A stretch of DNA of 60,608 nucleotides from positions 1 to 60,608 of the forward strand of contig NZ_FUXX01000012.1 of the NCBI RefSeq assembly GCF_900167015.1, in the 5' to 3' direction. The notes under the pieces are model-generated. The model was not told the origin of the DNA. It worked only from the letters and a program-made list of their open reading frames with translations, and ran no database searches. This document shows, in pieces, positions 53,102 through 60,608 of the stretch. Origin of the DNA: Succinivibrio dextrinosolvens DSM 3072 (GTDB lineage: Bacteria; Pseudomonadota; Gammaproteobacteria; Enterobacterales; Succinivibrionaceae). A program made the position numbers and the translations under genes. Each line of letters starts with the position of its first letter. Positions within the stretch are counted from its first letter, which is position 1.

Positions 53102-53737
53102 ATGAACAAAATTATTCCAATCGGACAAGCTGCAAAAATATTAGGAGTTCATGTTCAGACATTAAGAAACTGGGAAAAGTCAGGGAAATTAAAACCTGAC
53201 AGTATATCGCCCGGCGGTACCAGAAGATACAGTCTTGAACATATTCTTTCTCTTTCAGGTAAGACATTACCTGTTCAGACAGATAACAGATACACCGTTG
53301 CATATGCAAGAGTAAGTAGTCACGATCAGAAAGAAGACTTAAAAAGACAGTCGCAGGTGCTTGAATTATACTGTGCTGAACATGGATATGAGTATGAGCT
53401 GATTACTGATTTAGGTTCTGGCATGAATTACTACAAAAAGGGCCTGACCTCTTTAATCAACAAAATCCTCAGTAATGAAGTTAAAAGATTGGTTCTTACT
53501 CACAAAGACAGATTATTACGATTCGGAGCGGAACTTATATTTTCAATCTGTGAAGCTAAAGGCGTTGAAGTGGTTATTATAAACAGCGGAGAAGATAAGC
53601 CTAGTTTTGAGGAAGATTTAGCTAAGGATGTTCTGGAAATAATAACTGTCTTTTCTGCCAGACTGTATGGAAGCAGAAGTAAAAAGAATAAGAAACTATT
53701 AGAGAAGATTAAAGAAGCAGCAGAAGCTGACAGGTAA
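53102..53737 (+). CDS. tnpA: IS607-family serine recombinase (TnpA)
   Basis: A 211-residue transposase. A MerR-like helix-turn-helix (PIGQAAKILGVHVQTLRNWEK) leads into a resolvase domain whose catalytic serine is S72 in YARVS, with an RLLRFG motif further on. The small size and N-terminal DNA-binding domain are typical of IS607. It ends 9 bases before tnpB. Confidence 0.92.
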   Translation: MNKIIPIGQAAKILGVHVQTLRNWEKSGKLKPDSISPGGTRRYSLEHILSLSGKTLPVQTDNRYTVAYARVSSHDQKEDLKRQSQVLELYCAEHGYEYELITDLGSGMNYYKKGLTSLINKILSNEVKRLVLTHKDRLLRFGAELIFSICEAKGVEVVIINSGEDKPSFEEDLAKDVLEIITVFSARLYGSRSKKNKKLLEKIKEAAEADR

Positions 53738-53746
53738 CATAAAAGA

Positions 53747-55147
53747 ATGATTGTAGGACAGGTTATTGAGCTTAAGGCAAACAATAAGTTTTTCACTTAT
53801 TGCAGAAAAGCCTTTGGAGTAAGACGATTTGCCTACAACTGGTGTGTTGCGAAGTTTAAAAAAGACTATGTTGCACACTTGGCTGCTATGGACAGATATA
53901 CCAGAGAGCTGGCAGAGTATCAAAAATCACCACTCCAGTCTACAGTAGCACCTGTCAAACCTAAACTGCCAACATGGCAGGATTATAAAAAAGAATTCAA
54001 TGCAATCCGTCTGGAAAAATATCCCTTCACTTATGAAGTAACAAAATATGCGTCACAGCAGACCTTCGTCAATTTCGGAACGTCCGTAAAAAGTTACTTT
54101 GAAAATGTAAAAAAGAGAAAGAAGACCAAGGTAAAGAAGAATAGTAAAAAACGAAAAGCATTCTTTCCAAAATTCAAAAAGAAGAGTTACCAGCATGGCT
54201 CCTTCTATATAGGCGGTGACCAGGTAAAACTTGTAACAGGAAAATCCTGTTCAAAGAAATTAGAAAATCAAAGTTCCAAACAATATATGAACATTCCAAA
54301 TTTTGGCTATGTTCAGCTCAAAGAAAAACTAAGATTCAACGGTCATATCAACGGAGTAACCATCTCACAGAGAGCTGACCGCATCTATGCCTCATTCAGT
54401 ATAGAAATAACTGAAGAGGAATACTGTAGAACACATAAGGCAGCAGTGCAGAATAATACTGCAGCAGGAATTGATTTAGGACTGAAATCAGCTCTGATGC
54501 TATCAGACGGAATCAGTATAGAATCACCTAAACCATTAAAAGCAAAACTTAGAAGACTTGCAAGATTACAGAGACAGCTGAACCGTAAGCAGCATCCAAG
54601 AGCCAAGGGTGATAAGACGAAACTGTCTCGCAATTACATAAAACACTCCAGAAAGGTAAGTAAACTCTATCTTTCCATCTCCAATATCCGAAAAGATTTT
54701 TCTCAAAAGATTACATCGATTCTAGCCAATCACTATGAATACCTCTGTATGGAGGATTTGAATGTGAAAGGCATGATGTCAAACCATAAACTGGCCAGAG
54801 CAATCAGCGATGTTGGCTTTTACAATATAAAGAATAACCTTATATACAAGATGGAATATAAACATAGAAAACTTCAGGAAGTGGATAGATTTTACGCAAG
54901 CTCTAAGACCTGCAGTAAGTGTGGTGCACTGAAAAAAGATTTAACGCTCAGAGACCGAATCTATGAATGTCCAGAATGCGGCTTAACAATAGATCGCGAC
55001 CTGAACGCGGCAATTAACCTGAGACAACAGATAAAAAACGTAGGAGAAGCTATCTCCGAACTAATGCCTGTAGAGCTGACGGCTCTGTTATCTGATTTAG
55101 CAATAAATGGGATAGCAACCAGCAGTGTTGAAGCAGGAATTTGGTAG
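53747..55147 (+). CDS. tnpB: TnpB RNA-guided nuclease of the IS607-type element
   Basis: A 466-residue TnpB with intact RuvC residues D243 (GIDLGLKS), E336 (MEDLNVKGM) and D418 of the IDRDLNAAINL motif, plus zinc Cys 389, 392, 408 and 411. The N-terminal region is longer than in IS605 TnpBs, with a Lys-rich insert at 120-150. Its omega RNA should arise from the gene's 3' end and the right terminus. It forms a useful contrast with the motif-less TnpB at 42558. Confidence 0.92.
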   Translation: MIVGQVIELKANNKFFTYCRKAFGVRRFAYNWCVAKFKKDYVAHLAAMDRYTRELAEYQKSPLQSTVAPVKPKLPTWQDYKKEFNAIRLEKYPFTYEVTKYASQQTFVNFGTSVKSYFENVKKRKKTKVKKNSKKRKAFFPKFKKKSYQHGSFYIGGDQVKLVTGKSCSKKLENQSSKQYMNIPNFGYVQLKEKLRFNGHINGVTISQRADRIYASFSIEITEEEYCRTHKAAVQNNTAAGIDLGLKSALMLSDGISIESPKPLKAKLRRLARLQRQLNRKQHPRAKGDKTKLSRNYIKHSRKVSKLYLSISNIRKDFSQKITSILANHYEYLCMEDLNVKGMMSNHKLARAISDVGFYNIKNNLIYKMEYKHRKLQEVDRFYASSKTCSKCGALKKDLTLRDRIYECPECGLTIDRDLNAAINLRQQIKNVGEAISELMPVELTALLSDLAINGIATSSVEAGIW

Positions 55148-55419
55148 AAAACCTATAAATTTATAGCTTTTTGTATATTTTTATAGGTTTTTATAGATCC
55201 AAACTAGCGGTTGAGTGTTGGAATTTAGATCATACATTGGCAAAAGTTATTTTTGACTCCTTGTGTCAGTTTAAAGTTCTCGAGAGATACGGATATCCTA
55301 ATAAAATATTCGATATTGTTAAGGCAAAGCATAACAATATAGACAATACTGAGAATAATGGTGAATATGATAAAGAATGTATTGAATTATGGGAAATTTA
55401 GAAAAAAAAGGAGTAGCTT

Positions 55420-55665
55420 TTGAAAGTTCTGAAGATCACCGGCACCTCATCGGAAATGCTGGTATATTTAAAGGACGGCTCGGTGCTGGAGCTGGAGGGG
55501 GAGTTTACCCAGGGCGGGTTTGCCGCTTACATAAGCACCATGCGGCTGAAGGGAAGCGACAGGGCATTATCGGAGGCAGAGAAGGAGGATTACTCTCGTG
55601 AAATCCTTGAGTATAACCGTAATCGTGGAAATAAGGATTTCAGAATAGAGCTCTACCAGGATTAA
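55420..55665 (+). CDS. Imm74-like immunity protein
   Basis: An 81-residue protein starting at TTG 55420, 6-7 bases after AAGGAG. The pattern LKITGTSSEMLV, then LELEGEFTQGGFAAYISTM and LSEAEKEDYSREI matches Imm74-type immunity proteins by eye. The DNA at about 55475-55570 is far richer in G and C than its surroundings, suggesting recent transfer. No toxin is adjacent. It sits directly after the IS607-split gene. Confidence 0.6.
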   Translation: MKVLKITGTSSEMLVYLKDGSVLELEGEFTQGGFAAYISTMRLKGSDRALSEAEKEDYSREILEYNRNRGNKDFRIELYQD

Positions 55666-56203
55666 ATGATCTGCGGGTGATCTGAGAATTTTCTGAGGGG
55701 CAGAAATCCTTGATCTGCTTCACAGGCGGTTTTTAGAATATAGATCTCAGAACGTATGAAAACGCTCTTTCTGTGACAGAGCTTTCTCTCCATGTTCGCA
55801 TAACTTTAGATTAGGACATATCTCTCTTGAAAAACTGTTAAAAATATTAGTTTCTCCAGAATCCACCTATAGCAATGGCGATTATGTCAGGTTCAACCCC
55901 TTTATATAATCAAAGACATTATTTCTGTGCTGCAGTCTGTTCAATCAGTTTTTTAAATCATTGACGATATGATTTTTTCTTTTAAGGAAATCAGTCTCAA
56001 CTATAAAAACAGCCTTATTATTTATATTATGAAAAAAAAATACGGAAAGATTCCTCCAAAACAATCAGATAAAACTAAAGAAGAAATACTTAAACAGGAA
56101 AAAGAATAAAGAGATAGAGTTAGTCATGGACTGCAATTGTTCTCTGAGTATTTTCAGGCACTATGGGACTAACTTGCTTTTTTAACTCATTATTTGTATG
56201 GAC

Positions 56204-56419
56204 ATTTGTCTGGACACTAGAAACTTTTTCTTGGGAATTATTTGTATTTTCAACAAGTTGTTTTTCTAAATCATTCTTTGTCTAGCCAACTGTCTGGCCA
56301 TTTGTCTAGCCATTTGTCTGGACACTAGAAACTTTTTCTTGATAATTGTACGTATTATCAACAAGTTGCTTTTCTAAATCATTCTTTGTCTGACCAACTG
56401 TCTGGCCATTTGTCCGGAC
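56204..56419 (-). repeat. Two tandem 108-bp repeats encoding a 36-residue unit
   Basis: Copy 1 is 56204-56311 and copy 2 is 56312-56419, nearly identical. On the minus strand the unit reads like TNGQTVGQTKNDLEKQLV followed by QEKVSSVQ. The period is exactly 36 codons. The second unit carries stops (TAG), so the gene is dead. A frame may begin at ATG 56440. Confidence 0.7.
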
Positions 56420-56504
56420 AAACTTTATGAGAATGAACATAAGATTATATGTCCTTTATGAAAACATTCCTTGTCAACACTTTATTAGTCACATCTATAG
56501 GGGT

Positions 56505-56636
56505 GAGGGACACTCTGAGGGACACTTAGTCTAAAAAATTCGATAAAGAAACCATAAGCTTCTTTTCTGAAAGACCATTTTATGTTCTGTTGATTACAAT
56601 ATTCATTGATTCTTTGAAATCCAGTTCCTGATTTTT
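56505..56636 (-). repeat. Direct repeat copy A of an AlbA_2-type C-terminal fragment
   Basis: About 132 bp, nearly identical to 57172-57303 at an offset of 667 bases. On the minus strand it encodes EKSGTGFQRINEYCNQQN, then EFFRLSVPQSVP. It carries small differences from copy B, so the duplication is not brand new. Confidence 0.75.
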
Positions 56637-56983
56637 CGTAGACTATAATGATAAGATTAAGACGTGGCTATGTTTTATTAACTTGCCAAACCCAAAATAT
56701 CCTCCACCCACTTTCTTTCAATTATCCCCTATTCAATCAATTTCTTGGTAATACTACTGATTGATCTTTTCGATGCATCTGTAACATCTACTAGTCTATC
56801 AAGGATAGCAACTCAGAATCCCATTTTTTTCTCGTATAGAGGAATAATTAAAATTTCTCATAACCTTAACCTTTATTGCTTTCCCTTATATTTTAGCTAT
56901 AAATAAGGGAATAGAGATATAATTAAGGGTATATTATTTGCCTACCTCATTCACCAATTGCTAACCAAAAATTTCTTTGGTTT

Positions 56984-57440
56984 TTATAGACAATTCTGAA
57001 AAAAGCCCAAAAGCTTACTAATTGATTTTGTAGAGATTTTTGGATTTTCAATAACTAATTTTAGAATAGAAGATTTAATGTCCTCTGAGGAATATCTATT
57101 CCCCTTCCCTTTATTAATGCCATTAATAGAGTTCTGAAGGATATTCTGAGGGACACTCTGAGGGACATCCTGAGGGACACTCTGAGGGACATTTAGTCTA
57201 AAAAATTCGAAAAAGAAACCATAAGCTTCTTTTCTGAAAGACCATTTTATGTTCTGTTGATTACAATATTCATTGACTCTTTGAAATCCGGTTCCCGACT
57301 TTTCAACATCACGACTTCTAAATATCACGTCAAGAATCAATCTGTTTCGTTTATTTGATGAAGCATCAAGAGGAAAAAGAAAGGGAAAAGGAGAAACAGA
57401 AAAGCTATGACATCGAAAGATAACGTGTCTTTAAAGACCA
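56984..57440 (-). pseudogene. C-terminal remnant of an AlbA_2/Schlafen-type ATP-binding regulator
   Basis: The minus-strand frame reads NKRNRLILDVIFRSRDVEKS, then GTGFQRVNEYC, the pattern of the GHKL-like C-terminal region of AlbA_2 proteins. A repeat NVPQSVPQDVPQSVPQN follows, then a helix-turn-helix-like tail (ISTKSISKLLGF). The N-terminal AlbA_2 domain is missing. The frame stays open upstream past the annotated start, so this is a truncated gene. Copy B of the direct repeat (57172-57303) lies in it. Confidence 0.6.
57172..57303 (-). repeat. Direct repeat copy B
   Basis: Partner of 56505-56636, nearly identical at 667-base offset, lying in the AlbA_2-type remnant. Confidence 0.75.
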
Positions 57441-57903
57441 TTAAATCCCCATCGATAAAATCAAGGAGTAAAAATGGATAAATCACTAGAACCCAGAAAA
57501 GGAGTCTCGTAACTACGCTCTTCATCTGAAGACTCTAAATGAGCATTGTCCTATTTTGTATGTAATAAGAAAAAGAATAAAACAGTACTATTCCTTAATT
57601 TCCCAATGTCCGCTGTATCCACTGCCTGCGAACGATAACTTTGATATTTTACTAATTTCTCTCTCAACTGTTGCGAATTCTCATTAAATATGAACTATAT
57701 TCCCACAAAATAGATCATTATTCTTACAATTTTGATCTTAATTCTTTTATATCGGATCGTTATTCTTTTATTTTTCAACGTTAATATCATCTCTTTGAGA
57801 CCTGCTCCAATAATAATATTTTGTAATATTTTCTTCTCTAGTGAAACTTTTTTTATCCGTAAACGAGTATGCGTCATGTGACGTTTTTTTAAGGAATACC
57901 GAA

Positions 57904-59676
57904 ATGGATATTAAGAAAGTTAGAGCTATATGCATGGAAGTTCTGGGTGGGTATAAGCACAGAGATATTGCCGCCAAATACGATATTTCACCGAGTCTGG
58001 TATCTAGATTTAGAGAACATCTAGCTAATGCAGGATATTTACCCGGCATCGGCAGCTGTTCAGATGTCTCATCTATGACGGATTTGGAGCTTGCAAAGAT
58101 TATCTATCCAAACGTAACAGGGATAAAGAATGGCTCTGTTGTAGTTGTTGGCAGACCAAGACCTGATGCTTTTGTTCCTGATTTTGTTTACCTCGCCAAT
58201 CAGGTCATAGATTCAAAAATCACCAGAAAGCTTTGCTTTTCTCTATATCTTGAGGACTGTGAAAAAGAAAACAAACGAGCCATCTCCAAAAGTGATTTTT
58301 ACAGAAAGCTTTCATTTGAAATAAGAAAAATCATTGGAACGAAAGTATACATGCCTCAGGAGCATCCGTACGGGCAGGAAGTATGTATAGATTTCTGTGG
58401 TCAGACGTGGGCTTATATAGGAGCAGACAAAAAATTAAGGCATGCACCTATCTTTGTTATGACCTGGTCTGCTTCATACATGACCTATGCATGTGTGATT
58501 GAACGTCAAACAACAAAATGCACATGCGAGGCTATAGGAAAAGCCTTTCAATATTTTGGATATATTCCTCTTACATTACAGTTTGATAACGGAAAAGCAG
58601 CAGTAACCACTCATATTAAAGGTAGTGAAACCATATTCAATGATTCTTTCAATGAATATATGAACAGAATAAAGGTTCCTGCGATAACCTCAAATCCAAG
58701 ATCACCAACATATAAAAGCTGTGTTGAAGCAATGGTTGGGGTTATTGAAAGAAACATCCTGCCAATAATGAATCACGATATCAATCTATCTCTTGAGGAA
58801 GTGAACTGCAACCTCATTAGACAGGTAGATAAGGTAATAAATAAAGCAAGATATAGAGAAGGAAGCTCAAGAACCAGAGAGTATCTTTTTAAAACTTATG
58901 AGACCGCCAAATCACGCAAGTTTGAAGGTACTATCCCTGAATTCTATGAGCATATCCCTTGTCTGAAGGTTGGTTCTGATTATACGGTTGACGTAGATGG
59001 AACAAAATACTCTGTTCCTTATACATTAGCTGGAGAATATGTATCTGCATCAATCTCTGGGAAGCAAATCAGAATCATGTACGAGTTGCAGGTTGTTGCA
59101 ACTCATACCATCTCTGATAACGGCACACATCAGATAAAACTTGAACATATGCCGGAAAGCCATCGTTCTGTTGTTGAAAAAAAACTCAAGTATCCTTCGG
59201 CAGAAAGCATTTATGCAACAGCTCTTTCCATAAGTGAGCCTTTATATCGGTTCAGTAAATGTCTTATTCAAAAAATGGGATTTGATAATGGCAAAAAAGG
59301 CTGTATCAGACTTATTAACAGATATCGAAGCAGAAGCTGTGTTCGAGAACTTATGGACGAGGCAATTGATAGAACCTTAAATGGAGACTCGCGACTATGG
59401 AACAGCAATACTGTTTTAGACAATTATAAGGAAGTAAGTAAAGAAGCAATCTTTAATAATGGCAAAGTAGCACATCAGACAGAGCTGAACTTCTGTGCAG
59501 ATCCTCATTTTGCCCATCTCAGGAGGCAGGACTATAACAGTCCAGGAATTAACAGAATCGACAGATATGTGGAAAGAAAAATCAACTATATATCCTCAGA
59601 CAATAACAGTGTTGAATCAGCTGAAGATTCTAAGGAGCCTTTTGTAAGAGCTTCTAATGTGAAACCTAACTGCTAG
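57904..59676 (+). CDS. istA: IS21-family transposase IstA
   Basis: A 590-residue DDE transposase. An N-terminal HTH (YKHRDIAAKYDISPSLVSRF) precedes an rve core with D163 (CIDFCGQTW), D228 (LQFDNG) and E275 (SCVEAMVG), followed by a Mu-transposase-like C-terminal beta domain. AAGGA before ATG 57904 decides the start over ATG 57841. It ends 11 bases before istB. Confidence 0.9.
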   Translation: MDIKKVRAICMEVLGGYKHRDIAAKYDISPSLVSRFREHLANAGYLPGIGSCSDVSSMTDLELAKIIYPNVTGIKNGSVVVVGRPRPDAFVPDFVYLANQVIDSKITRKLCFSLYLEDCEKENKRAISKSDFYRKLSFEIRKIIGTKVYMPQEHPYGQEVCIDFCGQTWAYIGADKKLRHAPIFVMTWSASYMTYACVIERQTTKCTCEAIGKAFQYFGYIPLTLQFDNGKAAVTTHIKGSETIFNDSFNEYMNRIKVPAITSNPRSPTYKSCVEAMVGVIERNILPIMNHDINLSLEEVNCNLIRQVDKVINKARYREGSSRTREYLFKTYETAKSRKFEGTIPEFYEHIPCLKVGSDYTVDVDGTKYSVPYTLAGEYVSASISGKQIRIMYELQVVATHTISDNGTHQIKLEHMPESHRSVVEKKLKYPSAESIYATALSISEPLYRFSKCLIQKMGFDNGKKGCIRLINRYRSRSCVRELMDEAIDRTLNGDSRLWNSNTVLDNYKEVSKEAIFNNGKVAHQTELNFCADPHFAHLRRQDYNSPGINRIDRYVERKINYISSDNNSVESAEDSKEPFVRASNVKPNC

Positions 59677-59687
59677 GAGATAAAGTC

Positions 59688-60428
59688 ATGAGTATTGCAA
59701 TTACTGAAAAACAAAAAGAGGTTCTGATAAGACTAAGACAGGAATTAAGGCTGGATGGTTTTGCTTCGGAGCTCGAAAACCAATATGAAAACCTTTCTAT
59801 TTATGCAGGACTAACATTTGAGGAAAGACTAATATCATGCATTGAAAAACAGGAGCAAGCAGATAAGGAAAGGAAATGTGCAAATCTGATAAAAAGAGCA
59901 AAACTCAAGGATCATTTAAGATTATCAGATCTAACCAAAACATCTCAGTATGGATTATCTAAAGAGACATTGGCCTCATTAGCCTCACTACAATGGGTTA
60001 CAAAATGCTGCAATATTATAATCAGCGGCTCCTGCGGTGTAGGAAAAACAGGACTTGCAAATGCACTTGCCTATAACTGTTGTTCTAATGGTATATCTGT
60101 AAGGAATTATCGAACCTCTGACTTACTTTTAGAACTGTCTGCTAAGCAAGGCATGGAAAAAATTAAATTTATGAAGAATCTGCAAAGGTATAACGTATTG
60201 ATTTTAGACGATTTGGGATTAGCGCCGATAACTTCTGAGGAAACACAGGATCTATTTAACATACTTGACGATAGATATCGTGTTGCTCCAGTAATTGTTG
60301 CAACACAATTAAAATTGGAGGGATTAGCTATTTTTCTGGGAAATGACACCAAAGCAGAAGCTGCTGCAGATAGATTGCTTCATCCTTCGATACATATTGA
60401 ATTAAAGGGGCCATCAAGAAGAAAGTAA
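59688..60428 (+). CDS. istB: IS21-family helper ATPase IstB
   Basis: A 246-residue AAA+ ATPase. Walker A is GSCGVGKT at 114-121 and Walker B is VLILDDLG, with sensor and arginine-finger residues near AADRLLHPS. It assembles on target DNA and activates IstA. An AGGAGA site 9 bases before the ATG and the 11-base gap show cotranscription. Confidence 0.92.
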   Translation: MSIAITEKQKEVLIRLRQELRLDGFASELENQYENLSIYAGLTFEERLISCIEKQEQADKERKCANLIKRAKLKDHLRLSDLTKTSQYGLSKETLASLASLQWVTKCCNIIISGSCGVGKTGLANALAYNCCSNGISVRNYRTSDLLLELSAKQGMEKIKFMKNLQRYNVLILDDLGLAPITSEETQDLFNILDDRYRVAPVIVATQLKLEGLAIFLGNDTKAEAAADRLLHPSIHIELKGPSRRK

Positions 60429-60440
60429 AAAAGTAAGATA

Positions 60441-60474
60441 ATCCATCGCAATCTTAAAATGTATTGTGATGGAT
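60441..60474 (+). terminator. Hairpin after istB
   Basis: ATCCATCGCAAT (60441-60452) pairs with ATTGTGATGGAT (60463-60474) with one G-T wobble, then a T-rich stretch. It lies inside the predicted element. Confidence 0.6.
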
Positions 60475-60608
60475 TTGTGTTTTGAAATAATGGAACGCAG
60501 TACAAAAATAAAATATTAAAGTTCAATTTTATTGGTTAAATTTTTTTAGGTAAGGAATTATTGATCTGTTTTAGAAGGAACAAAATTTATTTACTTTGGG
60601 ATTTCGCA

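Larger units (their letters stand above)
53055..55199 (+). mobile_element. Complete IS607-type element
   Basis: About 2145 bp with a serine recombinase and TnpB. The same ATC triplet lies at both junctions (53052-53054 and 55197-55199), the expected crossover core. Terminal regions share AAACCTATAAA-type inverted motifs and ATTTTATAGGTTT-type direct motifs. There is no target duplication. All catalytic residues are present, so it may be active. Confidence 0.82.
52996..55401 (+). pseudogene. Small gene split by the IS607-type element
   Basis: The N-terminal part starts at ATG 52996 with GAGGAG 9 bases upstream and reads MYLNHGKYRLSRVINCFIKS. The C-terminal part reads SKLAVECWNLDHTLAKVIF and ends at 55399-55401. 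Removing 53055-55199 fuses the frame without loss, giving an 88-codon ORF. The WNLDHTLAK segment resembles small phage-associated proteins I recall by pattern only. The Imm74-like gene follows by 18 bases, so the two were probably one operon. Confidence 0.65.
55666..56983. other. Decayed region with no intact gene
   Basis: About 1.3 kb of AT-rich DNA. It holds minus-strand AlbA_2-type remnants, a 108-bp tandem repeat and one copy of a longer direct repeat, listed separately. A winged-helix fragment with the frame AILDRLVDVTDASKRSIS and a following stop lies near 56710-56820 on the minus strand. Confidence 0.55.
57698..60582 (+). mobile_element. IS21-family element (ends approximate)
   Basis: It holds istA and istB. 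The left end has GATC-N-TTATTCTT-type repeats starting at 57713, 57734 and 57755, exactly 21 bases apart. An inverted copy TAAGGAATTATTGATC lies at 60551-60566. Aligning these places the ends near TATTCCCAC (57698) and GTTCC read inward from 60582. Target duplication was not resolved. Confidence 0.7.

Noticed and set aside
55860-55920. tRNA gene, from a T-arm-like GGTTCAACCCC
   Set aside because: No matching acceptor stem, D-arm or anticodon arm.
56029-56109. 26-codon Lys-rich ORF
   Set aside because: No ribosome site and lies in decayed DNA.
56204-56419. CRISPR array
   Set aside because: Two 108-bp contiguous copies with no spacers; the period is an in-frame coding repeat.
57337-57525. 62-residue hydrophobic minus-strand ORF
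   Set aside because: Overlaps the upstream frame of the AlbA_2-type remnant and its hydrophobicity follows from T-rich sequence.

Overview
The window looks like chromosome of a low-GC, Gram-negative, flagellated gammaproteobacterium living anaerobically in a host or gut. A Succinivibrionaceae-type organism is my best guess, by inference only. Supporting signs are a CheV chemotaxis coupler, a PagL-type outer-membrane lipid A deacylase, lipoproteins with lipoboxes, a gammaproteobacterial glucarate/galactarate pathway, a secreted flavodoxin and a minimal SufC/SufB pair. No rRNA, tRNA or CRISPR array was recognised.

Layout. 1-7.75 kb: a partial unknown gene, then a sugar-diacid operon (DapA-family aldolase, garR, GntP permease, gudD, garD, aldo/keto reductase). 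It converts glucarate and galactarate to 5-keto-4-deoxyglucarate, then pyruvate plus tartronate semialdehyde, then glycerate. A textbook sigma-54 (-24/-12) promoter and an upstream palindrome precede it. 7.75-14.8 kb: an OhrR-like regulator divergent from a thioredoxin-like gene, PagL, a lipoprotein, minimal SufC-SufB with a divergent Crp/Fnr regulator, a small flagellar-rod-like protein and a secreted flavodoxin. 14.9-21.1 kb: a conjugation-type module (TraD coupling protein, membrane protein, an HD-less TraI paralogue, an HD-bearing MobH/TraI relaxase) with no type IV secretion genes beside it. 21.4-30 kb: housekeeping and accessory genes (pncB, phosphatase, Spx/ArsC-like, Nudix, thiamine pyrophosphokinase plus PnuT/PnuC transporter, acyltransferase), a probable ArfA-like ribosome-rescue gene whose stop codon sits in a hairpin, and a small operon of two membrane proteins, a DUF6678-like protein and a VOC protein.

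30.3-41.9 kb is a defence region: an orphan SMI1/KNR4 immunity-like gene, then a complete SspABCD DNA-phosphorothioation operon (order D-B-C-A, minus strand), with the DUF262/DUF1524 effector SspE divergent from it. The 761-bp divergent region carries several inverted repeats. A terminator-ended, structured candidate RNA follows sspE.

42-47.8 kb holds an acid phosphatase gene broken twice, by a nonsense codon and by a tnpB-only IS200/IS605-type element whose TnpB has lost the third RuvC aspartate motif. It is followed by a CDF transporter, D-lyxose isomerase, an intact phosphatase paralogue and a TIGR04076 protein. 48-52.8 kb: cheV, a small kinase-like protein, a YjbR/EVE-like fusion, an EamA transporter and a secreted vWA protein. 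53-60.6 kb is mobile and decaying DNA: a complete IS607-type element whose removal restores an 88-codon ORF, an Imm74-like immunity gene, a graveyard of AlbA_2-type fragments with direct repeats, and an IS21-family element.
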